From an uncultured Oscillibacter sp. (GTDB lineage Bacteria > Bacillota > Clostridia > Oscillospirales > Oscillospiraceae), in NCBI GenBank assembly GCA_948435975.1, contig CAOJHG010000006.1:1-16528 (forward strand): a DNA stretch of 16,528 nucleotides. The letters are read 5' to 3'. The notes beneath the pieces are model-generated. The model had not been told where the DNA came from. It made no database searches and saw nothing but the letters and a program-made list of their open reading frames with translations. The stretch's first letter is position 1. Each line of letters opens with the position of its first letter. Positions 7,995-14,404 of this stretch are shown here, one piece after another. The translations under genes were made by a program, and so were the position numbers.

Positions 7995-9401
7995 ATGGAT
8001 AAGACGGATATCAAAGAGCTGAAAGAGCAGCTTCTCAGTACGAAGAAAAATGGATACGACAAGCTGAACGAGGCGGACCAGGCTGCCATGGAGGATTACT
8101 GTACAGCGTATAAGGCGTTCCTGGACGCAGGGAAGACGGAACGGCTCTGTACTGCCGAGGCTATCCGCCTGGCGGAGTCTCAGGGATACCGGCCTTATAC
8201 GCGGGGCATGGCCTTGAAGACTGGGGACAAGATTTACGCCTGCAACCGGGGAAAGGCGCTGATGCTGGCTCATATTGGCCGCAAGTCTCTTTTGGAGGGC
8301 ATTCAGATTACGGCGGCCCACATCGACTCTCCACGGCTGGACCTGAAACCGAATCCTCTTTATGAGGACAGTGAGCTGGCCTATTTTAAGACGCACTACT
8401 ATGGCGGTATCCGGAAATACCAGTGGGTAACGGTTCCTTTGGCCCTGCATGGCGTCGTGGCGCTGAAAAGCGGAGAAAAGGTGACGGTGCGCATTGGCGA
8501 GGACGAGGGAGAGCCCCGGCTGGTTATCACGGATCTTCTTCCCCACCTGGGCGCGGCGCAAAGCAAAAAGCCCTTGGCGGAGGCGATTCCCGGCGAGACG
8601 CTGAACCTGCTTTTGGGAAGCCGTCCCATCGGCAGCGAGGATGAGTCTGGCCGGGTGAAGCTGGCGGTGATGAAGCTGCTGAATGAGAAATACGGCATTG
8701 TGGAGGATGATTTGACCTCTGCGGAGCTGGAGGCGGTTCCGGCGGTGAAGGCCTGCGATATTGGTCTGGACCGGTCCATGATTGGCGCTTATGGACACGA
8801 TGACCGGGTCTGCGCCTATGCGGCCTTGAAAGCGCTGCTGGATTTGGAAGAGGCTCCCGCTAAAACTGCTTTGTGCATTTTGGCGGACAAGGAGGAGATT
8901 GGCTCTGACGGCGTGACGGGAATGCAGTCTGCGGCCTTTGATGCCTTCGTGGAGGACCTGTGCGCCTCCCAGGATGTGCCTCTGCGGGCCTGCTATGAGA
9001 GGTCGTTCTGCCTGAGCGCGGATGTGACGGCGGCGTTTGACCCCAACTATCCGGACGTGTTTGAGAAGCGGAACGAATCCTTCTTGAATTATGGTATTGG
9101 GCTGTGCAAATATACTGGGTCACGGGGAAAATCCGGCGCTTCGGACGCGGACGCGGAGACGGTAGCCTATGTTCGGCGGCTGTTTGACGAGGCAGGGGTT
9201 TTGTGGCAGGTCTCCGAGCTGGGAAAGGTAGATGCCGGCGGCGGTGGAACTGTGGCGATGTATATGGCGAACCGGAACATCACGACTTTGGATGCGGGCG
9301 TTCCGGTGCTGAGTATGCACGCGCCTTTTGAGACAGTGGCTAAGCTGGACTGTTGGGAGACATACAAAGGCATGAAGGCTGTCTACCAGGCGGAGAACTG
9401 A
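7995..9401 (+). CDS. M18 family aminopeptidase
   Basis: This 468-residue protein has the length and motifs of family M18 metallo-aminopeptidases (aspartyl aminopeptidase type), which remove N-terminal residues from peptides in the cytoplasm using two zinc ions. Visible are the first metal-ligand region AHIDSPRLD (His109 and Asp111), YGHDDR in the middle, DKEEIGSDG (298-306, with the catalytic Glu pair) and SMHAPFE with His442. The GGGGTVA stretch shortly before is also typical. The ATG at 7995 follows a strong AAGGAGGAG (7979-7987). It closes the long + strand gene series and ends 14 bases before a strong terminator. I infer a role in peptide turnover. Substrate preference cannot be read from the sequence. 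Confidence 0.93.
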   Translation: MDKTDIKELKEQLLSTKKNGYDKLNEADQAAMEDYCTAYKAFLDAGKTERLCTAEAIRLAESQGYRPYTRGMALKTGDKIYACNRGKALMLAHIGRKSLLEGIQITAAHIDSPRLDLKPNPLYEDSELAYFKTHYYGGIRKYQWVTVPLALHGVVALKSGEKVTVRIGEDEGEPRLVITDLLPHLGAAQSKKPLAEAIPGETLNLLLGSRPIGSEDESGRVKLAVMKLLNEKYGIVEDDLTSAELEAVPAVKACDIGLDRSMIGAYGHDDRVCAYAALKALLDLEEAPAKTALCILADKEEIGSDGVTGMQSAAFDAFVEDLCASQDVPLRACYERSFCLSADVTAAFDPNYPDVFEKRNESFLNYGIGLCKYTGSRGKSGASDADAETVAYVRRLFDEAGVLWQVSELGKVDAGGGGTVAMYMANRNITTLDAGVPVLSMHAPFETVAKLDCWETYKGMKAVYQAEN

Positions 9402-9415
9402 GGGCAAAGAGCAGA

Positions 9416-9452
9416 AAACGAGGGGCTGTGCTGTTTGGCAGGCCCCTCGTTT
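9416..9452. terminator. strong, probably bidirectional terminator
   Basis: AAACGAGGGGC (9416-9426) and GCCCCTCGTTT (9442-9452) are a perfect 11-bp inverted repeat with a 15-base loop. T-rich DNA follows on the + strand and TTTT lies on the other side for the - strand. It separates the convergent aminopeptidase (+) and SLH-protein (-) genes and probably serves both. Confidence 0.8.
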
Positions 9453-9484
9453 GTAATAACTGTTTGTATTTTTGGAGGATGATT

Positions 9485-10609
9485 CTACACGCCGTATCCG
9501 GAGGTGACTTCACAGGTCAGCGTGAATTGATCGGCGTCAGTGAAGCGGAAGGGGGTCTCCTCCGGGAGTTGGACCCGCCAGGAGGTTTTTCCATCTATCC
9601 GGTCCTCCTCCACACTGACGGCGTCCAAAATGTAGGTTTTGCCTTCGTTGATGAACTCGGTCAGGCGGTAGGAGGACTCCGCGTTCTGCCAAGAGGGGAC
9701 CATATCCGCAAAGGCCTCATCCCAGCGGGCGTAGCTGAACACATAGGAGCTGTCGTCCTCTTCGCTGGTGAAGCGGACGATATAATCCCAGGCCTGATAG
9801 AGAGGGAAGGGCACAGAGATGGTCAGAACAGCCTCCCGGTCGGAGTAGACGGCTACCTGAACCTTGGATTCGTAAACTTCCGCGCTGTTGAATTCGCTGC
9901 CATCCAGACCCAGGGAATATGCGCTGCCGCTGCCGCTGAGGGTGAGAAGGGGCCGGGTCTCTGGAACGGGGGCCGGCTGGGGTTCCGGGTCAGCCTCAAT
10001 GGGAAGCTCCGGCACCGCGCCGCCCAGACTGCGGTAGAGGAAGGTCATGATCTGACCCCGGGTGCAAGGGGCGTCGGGCTGAAACTGGGTCTCGGTTACG
10101 CCGCTGGTGATGCCGGTTTCCACTGCCCAGCTAACAGCCATGGCGTAATCGGCCTGGGGAGAAACGTCCTCGAAAGCGGCGGGAAGGTGGGGGATGGGAC
10201 TCCCTGCGTAACGCCATAGAAAACTCATAGTCAGGCTGCGGGTACAGGGACTGTTGGGGGAGAGACGGCCTTCTGCGGCGGCGTTTCCGATGATGCCAGT
10301 CTCATAGGCCCAGAGGATAGCGTTGTAGAAATCTGGGTTCAGGTCCAAGGTGACGTCGGAAAAGGGGCTGGTGGCAGTCTGGGGTTCCGGAGCTCCGGCG
10401 GACCGCCAAAGAAAGGTGAGGATTTGGCCCCGGGTGCAAATGCTGTCGGGGGAGAAGGTGGATTCTGTAGTGCCTGTAGTAATGCCCTGACTCACGGCCC
10501 AAGTGACCGGGGCGGCGTAGTATTGGCCGCTGTCCACGTCGGAGAAAGCCGAGGCGGGGACCGTCAGTAATAGGACGGCCAGGGCCAGGGAGGTCAATTC
10601 CTTTTTCAT
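9485..10609 (-). CDS. secreted protein with three S-layer-homology (SLH) repeats
   Basis: This 374-residue protein has a signal peptide with a basic start (MKKE), a hydrophobic core and a likely cut after Ala21 (PASA-F). Three SLH repeats follow at about 22-75, 83-140 and 145-197, each opening with F-S/E-D-V and containing a W/Y-A...GI core. A proline-rich linker (EPQPAPVPETRP) leads to a C-terminal region from about residue 220 that I do not recognise. It looks beta-rich, with no catalytic motif visible. SLH repeats normally bind cell-wall polysaccharide, so this is probably a surface protein. The usual TRAE motif reads CTRGQ, CTRSL and CTRGQ here. The ATG has an AGAGAGGAAC ribosome site (complement of 10617-10626). 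It is monocistronic with its own promoter. Confidence 0.9.
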   Translation of the reverse strand: MKKELTSLALAVLLLTVPASAFSDVDSGQYYAAPVTWAVSQGITTGTTESTFSPDSICTRGQILTFLWRSAGAPEPQTATSPFSDVTLDLNPDFYNAILWAYETGIIGNAAAEGRLSPNSPCTRSLTMSFLWRYAGSPIPHLPAAFEDVSPQADYAMAVSWAVETGITSGVTETQFQPDAPCTRGQIMTFLYRSLGGAVPELPIEADPEPQPAPVPETRPLLTLSGSGSAYSLGLDGSEFNSAEVYESKVQVAVYSDREAVLTISVPFPLYQAWDYIVRFTSEEDDSSYVFSYARWDEAFADMVPSWQNAESSYRLTEFINEGKTYILDAVSVEEDRIDGKTSWRVQLPEETPFRFTDADQFTLTCEVTSGYGV

Positions 10610-10699
10610 AAAGTTCGTTCCTCTCTTTGTTCAGGTGTCCTGTCGGAAGGGATTATGGCGAAAAGTGCGCCGCAGTCTGCATTATAGAAATCTAATACT

Positions 10700-10728
10700 A
10701 TCATAAGGGATTTTCTCTTTTCTTGCAA
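10700..10728 (-). promoter_or_regulatory. sigma-A-type promoter for the SLH protein gene
   Basis: Reading the - strand, TTGCAA (10728-10723) and TATGAT (10705-10700) are separated by exactly 17 bases. That is a good vegetative promoter fit (4/6 and 5/6). It predicts a start near 10693 and an untranslated leader of about 85 bases. A TATAAT at 10686-10681 also exists but has no acceptable -35 partner. Confidence 0.6.
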
Positions 10729-10739
10729 GACCTAGTTAT

Positions 10740-10762
10740 AAAAAAAGTGCGCTTTCTGCGCA
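10740..10762 (-). terminator. minus-strand terminator-like hairpin upstream of the SLH promoter
   Basis: On the - strand TGCGC (10762-10758), loop AGAAA and GCGCA (10752-10748) are followed by C and seven T (10746-10740). The stem is short but GC-only apart from one pair, and the T-run is good. It would stop a minus-strand transcript coming from 10763 or beyond, where I see no minus-strand protein gene. Confidence 0.5.
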
Positions 10763-11044
10763 GAGGCGGAGAGCTTGCGGATCTGGACTCCAGGGTTTTT
10801 TCAAAGAAGGGCCCTCACCATTATTTTGAAGGGGAAGTGCTGCGGCTGTAAAGGGATAGAATGCCGTTCCTTTTGCCCTGTCCCCTGCGGCCCATGCTTG
10901 GACTGTCATTTTGCCTACCGCCGCCATGGATTTTGCAGAAAGATTCCCTGATTCCGACAAAAGAAGTTTTCGCTTTTTTCTTGCGGCTCGGGGAAAAATA
11001 TGATAGCATGAACGAAAGACAAATGGCCGTAAGAGGTGGACGGG
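10763..11044. other. gene-free stretch, possible small RNA or leader
   Basis: No credible protein gene lies here. Inverted pairs can be seen: CTTTCTGC (10752-10759) with GCAGAAAG (10935-10942), GGCGG near 10766 with CCGCC near 10921, GGGGA near 10832 with TCCCC near 10882, and AAAGGGA near 10850 with TTCCTTT near 10867. These could give a folded RNA of about 190-250 bases on either strand. I could not match it to tmRNA, SRP RNA, RNase P, a T-box or a lysine riboswitch by eye. Confidence 0.3.
10999..11009 (+). promoter_or_regulatory. possible -10 region for the PheB-like/hom operon
   Basis: TATGATAGCAT contains a good -10 hexamer (TATGAT, 10999-11004), about 40 bases before the PheB-like start codon. 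The matching -35 (TTTTCT, 17 bases upstream) is poor. The same 11 bases recur at 12795-12805 before the aspartate kinase gene. Confidence 0.35.
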
Positions 11045-11485
11045 ATGGCAAGACCAATCAAATATTATATCGTGGCGGCAGAAGCGCTGCCGGAAATTTT
11101 CCTCAAAGTGGCGGAGGCGAAGCGGATGATGCAGACCGGCGAGGCGGACACCGTAGGCGCGGCGACCCGGATGGCAGGCATCAGCCGAAGCGCCTTCTAC
11201 AAGTACAAGGACGCGGTGCAGCCCTTCAACGACATGAAAGCGGAACATATCATCACCTTTTACGCCATGCTGAAGGATACCGCCGGGGTGCTCTCCGGAG
11301 TGCTGTCGGTGTTCGCTTCTTCCGGGACCAACATCCTCACCATCAACCAGAGCATTCCTACCAACGGCTGCGCGGCGGTGACCATCTCTGCGGAGACCAG
11401 CCAGATGGAGGAGTCCTTGGAGCAGCTTATGGGGGATGTGTCAGCGCTGGAAGGCGTGGTCAAATTTGAGATCCTGGCGGGCTGA
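11045..11485 (+). CDS. pheB: PheB-like (UPF0735) ACT domain protein
   Basis: This 146-residue protein matches the UPF0735/PheB family in length and layout. The N-terminal part has a helix-turn-helix-like segment at about 36-55 (TVGAATRMAGISRSAFYKYK). A single ACT domain occupies about 69-144, with the usual DTAGVLSGVLSVFASSGTNILTINQS core where amino acids normally bind. ACT domains sense amino acids. The family's exact role is not established, though members sit beside aromatic or aspartate-family biosynthesis genes. ATG 11045 follows AGAGGTGG (11032-11039). A GTG nine bases upstream overlaps that site and is less likely. It lies 82 bases before hom and probably shares its transcript. I infer an amino-acid-responsive regulatory role. 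Confidence 0.87.
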   Translation: MARPIKYYIVAAEALPEIFLKVAEAKRMMQTGEADTVGAATRMAGISRSAFYKYKDAVQPFNDMKAEHIITFYAMLKDTAGVLSGVLSVFASSGTNILTINQSIPTNGCAAVTISAETSQMEESLEQLMGDVSALEGVVKFEILAG

Positions 11486-11567
11486 CGGGGGACCGGAGAC
11501 CGCGAGGGATTTTTTGCGGCGTGGGGAGGTCCGCGCCCTGAGAAAAATGAGAATGCGAGGAATACGC

Positions 11568-12764
11568 GTGATACAGATTGCGATTATGGGTTTGGGCACC
11601 GTGGGCACGGGTGTGGCGAAGGTCGTGGCGGAGAACCGGCGGCAAATCGAGCGGAAGCTGGGGGAACCCCTGGAGGTCAAGACGATTCTGGTGCGCCGGT
11701 TCAAGGACGGGCCCTGCCGCCAGCTTATGACGGACAATTTTGAGAAGATCGAGAAGGACGGCGATATCCGTGTAGTGGTGGAGACCATCGGCGGCGTAGG
11801 AGCGGCTTATGAATATACCCGCCGGTGCCTGGAGGCCGGGAAGCATGTGGTCACTGCCAATAAGCAGCTAGTGGCCGAGCATGGATGTGAGCTGCTGGAG
11901 CTGGCCAGGCGGAAAAACGTCAACTATCTCTTTGAGGCCAGCGTGGGCGGGGGGATTCCCATTCTTCACCCCTTGACCCAGTGCATGGCCGCCAACCGCA
12001 TTGACGAGGTTTACGGTATCCTGAATGGTACTACCAATTATATTCTTACCCGCATGGTCCGGACAGGGGCCTTTTTCTCGGACGCTCTCCGGGAAGCCCA
12101 GGCAAAGGGCTATGCCGAGGCCGACCCCACCGCCGACGTACAGGGCATCGACGCAGGGCGGAAAATCTGCATCCTGGCGGACCTGGCCTTCGGGCAGCAG
12201 ATCGACCCCGACGCGGTGCCTATGGAGGGGATTGCAAAGCTGTCTCTCCGGGATGTAAAAATTGCGAAACGGGCAGGCTACCGGGTGAAGCTGCTGGGCC
12301 GGGCGGTGCGGCTCCCCGGCGGCGGGCGGACGGCGTATGTGGCCCCTCATTTGATTCCGGAGGAAAACCCCATCGCCAATGTGGAAGATGTGTTCAACGC
12401 CGTCATGGTCCGGGGCAACGCCACTGGCGAGGTGATGTTCTACGGCCGGGGCGCAGGAGAGCTGCCCACCGCTTCTGCCTGCGTGGCGGACGTGATGGAG
12501 TGCCTCCAGGCCAGCCCCCGGCGGGAGGAGATTGGATGGTCCCCGGAAACCGGCGGATTTGAGGACCCCTTGGAGCTGAAGACCCGGCATTACTTCCGTA
12601 TCGAGGGCAGCTTGACGGACGCCGCTATGGCTTTCGGACAGGTGGAGGTGCTCAGCGAGGATGGCGAGACGGCTTTCCTCACTGAGCCGGTCAGCGGTCT
12701 GGACGCGGAACGGCAGTCCAGGCTGTTGAATGTACTGGCGTGTATGCGCGTGCTGGAGGGGTAG
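11568..12764 (+). CDS. hom: homoserine dehydrogenase
   Basis: This protein of about 398 residues reduces aspartate semialdehyde to homoserine with NAD(P)H, on the branch to threonine and methionine. The N-terminal Rossmann motif is GLGTVGTGV (8-16). It is followed by HVVTANKQLVAEHG, FEASVGGGIPI, NGTTNYILTRM, the catalytic-domain stretch AEADPTADVQGIDAGRKICIL, and GRGAGELPTAS. The C-terminal tail (HYFRIEGSLTD...) is ACT-like but short and lacks an obvious complete ligand site. I prefer GTG 11568 because VIQIAIMGLG is the usual N-terminus and GAGGA lies six bases upstream. ATG 11547 and ATG 11553 are alternatives. It is placed directly before aspartate kinase, consistent with the aspartate pathway. 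Confidence 0.95.
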   Translation: MIQIAIMGLGTVGTGVAKVVAENRRQIERKLGEPLEVKTILVRRFKDGPCRQLMTDNFEKIEKDGDIRVVVETIGGVGAAYEYTRRCLEAGKHVVTANKQLVAEHGCELLELARRKNVNYLFEASVGGGIPILHPLTQCMAANRIDEVYGILNGTTNYILTRMVRTGAFFSDALREAQAKGYAEADPTADVQGIDAGRKICILADLAFGQQIDPDAVPMEGIAKLSLRDVKIAKRAGYRVKLLGRAVRLPGGGRTAYVAPHLIPEENPIANVEDVFNAVMVRGNATGEVMFYGRGAGELPTASACVADVMECLQASPRREEIGWSPETGGFEDPLELKTRHYFRIEGSLTDAAMAFGQVEVLSEDGETAFLTEPVSGLDAERQSRLLNVLACMRVLEG

Positions 12765-12776
12765 GGAAGACTTCCC
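12764..12776. promoter_or_regulatory. 13-bp perfect palindrome before the aspartate kinase gene
   Basis: GGGAAG-A-CTTCCC is a perfect inverted repeat with a one-base centre, starting at the last base of the hom stop codon. A one-base centre cannot form an RNA hairpin, so a dimeric DNA-binding protein site is the natural reading. It lies 18 bases upstream of a TATGAT at 12795, where an operator could act. No regulator is proven. Confidence 0.35.
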
Positions 12777-12794
12777 AACCTGAACGGCGGCGCG

Positions 12795-12805
12795 TATGAT
12801 AGCAT
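12795..12805 (+). promoter_or_regulatory. possible -10 region before the aspartate kinase gene
   Basis: TATGATAGCAT here is identical to 10999-11009 before the PheB-like gene. It contains the -10 hexamer TATGAT, but no convincing -35 is seen (TTCCCA at the expected distance). It may provide an internal promoter for lysC and the genes after it. Confidence 0.33.
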
Positions 12806-12843
12806 AGACCCAAAAAGCAATGAGCAAAGAAGGAAGCGTGACT

Positions 12844-14055
12844 ATGAGTTTGATTGTACAGAAATTCGGCGGCAGCTCTGTGAAGGACGCGGAGCGGATC
12901 AAGAATGTCGCCCGGATTATCGCGGAGACCTATCTGAAAGGAAATGACGTGATTGTAGTGCTGTCCGCCCAGGGTGACACTACGGATGAGCTGATTGAAA
13001 AGGCTCAGGAAGTCAACCGCAGTCCCTCTAAGCGGGAAATGGATATGCTCCTGGCCACTGGAGAGCAGATTTCCGTGGCCCTGTGCGCGATGGCGCTGGA
13101 GGCGATGGGCCTGCCCTGTGTGTCCCTGGCGGCGTGGCAGGTGGGGATTCAGTCTACCGGCGTTCATTCCGACGCACGGATCAAGAAAATCGACTCCGAG
13201 CGTATCCGTTCCGAGCTGGACCAGCATCGGATTGTTCTGGTGACAGGCTTCCAGGGAGTGGACCGGATTGGAGACGTAACCACTTTGGGCCGCGGCGGGT
13301 CGGATACCAGCGCGGTGGCCCTGGCGGCGGCGTTCCGGGCGGATTTGTGCCAGATTTTCACGGATGTGGACGGCGTGTACACCACAGACCCCCGCGTTGT
13401 TCCAGAGGCCCGGAAGCTGGAGGAGATCACCTATGATGAGATGCTGGAGCTGGCGTCTCAGGGGGCGCAGGTGCTCCACAACCGCAGCGTGGAACTGGCG
13501 AAGAAGTTCAGAGTGAATTTGGAAGTCGTGTCCAGCCTGGAGCGGAAGCCGGGCACGAAAGTCAAGGAGGTAACCAAAGTGGAAAAGACGAATATTGCCG
13601 GTGTGGCGAAAGATACCAGCATTGCCCGCGTAGCGCTGATCGGCTTGCAGCATAATCCCGGCGTGGCGTTCCAGGTGTTTGACCTGCTGAGCAAGCACAA
13701 CATCAATGTGGATGTGATTTTGCAGTCCATCGGCCGGGAGGATACAAAGGATATCACCTTTACCATCCATAAGAAGGACCAGGACGAGACGGAACAGATT
13801 TTGAACGATCACAAGGATGTGCTGAAATTTGACCACATCGAGGCGGATGACAAGATCGGCAAGGTGTCTATCGTGGGCGCGGGTCTGATGAGCAATTGTG
13901 GTGTGGCGGCGAAGATGTTTGAGGCGCTGTATGAGTCCGGCATCAATATCCAGATGATTAACACATCGGAAATCCGCGTTTCCGTGCTTCTGGATGAGGA
14001 CGACGTGAACAAGGCGGTTAAGGCCATTCATGCGAAGTTCTTTGATGAGATTTAA
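12844..14055 (+). CDS. lysC: aspartate kinase
   Basis: This 403-residue monofunctional aspartokinase phosphorylates aspartate with ATP, the first step to lysine, threonine and methionine. The kinase domain begins with VQKFGGSSVKDAERI (KFGGSS at 7-12) and includes TTLGRGGSDTSAVALAAA, CQIFTDVDGVYTTDPR and YDEMLELASQGAQVLHNRSVELA. Two ACT-type regulatory regions follow: about 265-335 (VALIGLQHNPGVAFQVFDLL) and about 340-403 (VSIVGAGLMSNCGVAAKMFEAL, INMINTSEIRVSVLL-type ending). The second ACT unit is the usual place for lysine or threonine feedback. ATG 12844 follows AAGAAGGAAG (12827-12836). An in-frame ATG at 12820 lies before that ribosome site. It is 79 bases after hom. Confidence 0.96.
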   Translation: MSLIVQKFGGSSVKDAERIKNVARIIAETYLKGNDVIVVLSAQGDTTDELIEKAQEVNRSPSKREMDMLLATGEQISVALCAMALEAMGLPCVSLAAWQVGIQSTGVHSDARIKKIDSERIRSELDQHRIVLVTGFQGVDRIGDVTTLGRGGSDTSAVALAAAFRADLCQIFTDVDGVYTTDPRVVPEARKLEEITYDEMLELASQGAQVLHNRSVELAKKFRVNLEVVSSLERKPGTKVKEVTKVEKTNIAGVAKDTSIARVALIGLQHNPGVAFQVFDLLSKHNINVDVILQSIGREDTKDITFTIHKKDQDETEQILNDHKDVLKFDHIEADDKIGKVSIVGAGLMSNCGVAAKMFEALYESGINIQMINTSEIRVSVLLDEDDVNKAVKAIHAKFFDEI

Positions 14056-14071
14056 GAGTTAAAAAGCAAAG

Positions 14072-14097
14072 GGGCGTCGTCTTTCTGGGCGGCGCCC
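14072..14097 (+). other. intercistronic stem-loop between lysC and the UPF0237 gene
   Basis: GGGCGTCG (14072-14079) pairs with CGGCGCCC (14090-14097), eight pairs with one G-U and a ten-base loop. No T-run follows, so it is not a normal terminator. It may be an mRNA-stability or processing hairpin inside the operon. Confidence 0.45.
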
Positions 14098-14116
14098 TCA
14101 GCGGAAGGAGCTGCTT

Positions 14117-14383
14117 ATGAACGCAATTGTAACCGTCCTTGGGCATGATAAGGTGGGCATCATCGCCGCCGTCTGCGCCCTGCTGGCAAAAAACAATGTG
14201 AATATTTTGGATATCTCCCAGACCATCCTTCAGGGAGCCTTCACCATGGTCATGGCTGTGAAGATGGACGCTTCCTGTTCTGTGGGAGACCTGCGGACGC
14301 AGTTGGAGGCTCTGGGCCAGGAAATGGGGATCACCATCCGTATCCAGCGGGAAGAGATCTTTGACGCCATGCACCGGATTTGA
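14117..14383 (+). CDS. free-standing ACT domain protein (UPF0237)
   Basis: This 88-residue protein is almost entirely one ACT domain. VTVLGHDKVGIIAAVCALLAKNNVNILDISQ (start to about 37) is the classic ACT opening, with a glycine at the turn where ligands bind. The remaining part (GAFTMVMAVKM, then IRIQREEIFDAMHRI) fits UPF0237. Small ACT proteins of this kind are presumed to sense amino acids and act on a partner. The target here is not known. ATG 14117 follows AAGGAG (14104-14109). It is 21 bases upstream of UPF0210, an adjacency also known from other Firmicutes, and likely cotranscribed with lysC. Confidence 0.92.
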   Translation: MNAIVTVLGHDKVGIIAAVCALLAKNNVNILDISQTILQGAFTMVMAVKMDASCSVGDLRTQLEALGQEMGITIRIQREEIFDAMHRI

Positions 14384-14404
14384 AGCGGAGGAGGGTGAAC
14401 GATT

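Noticed and set aside
10736..11248. 170-residue open frame on the - strand over the gene-free stretch
   Set aside because: It overlaps the PheB-like gene in antisense, has no good start site, and its sequence is low-complexity and basic. It also runs through the candidate terminator hairpin.
10763..12843. Lysine riboswitch or T-box leader for the hom/lysC genes
   Set aside because: The 79-base gap before lysC is too short for a lysine riboswitch. I found no T-box core sequence in the leader of the PheB-like gene.
12691..14031. 446-residue open frame on the - strand
   Set aside because: It is antisense to aspartate kinase, with no ribosome site or recognisable domain. Its composition is that of a shadow frame.
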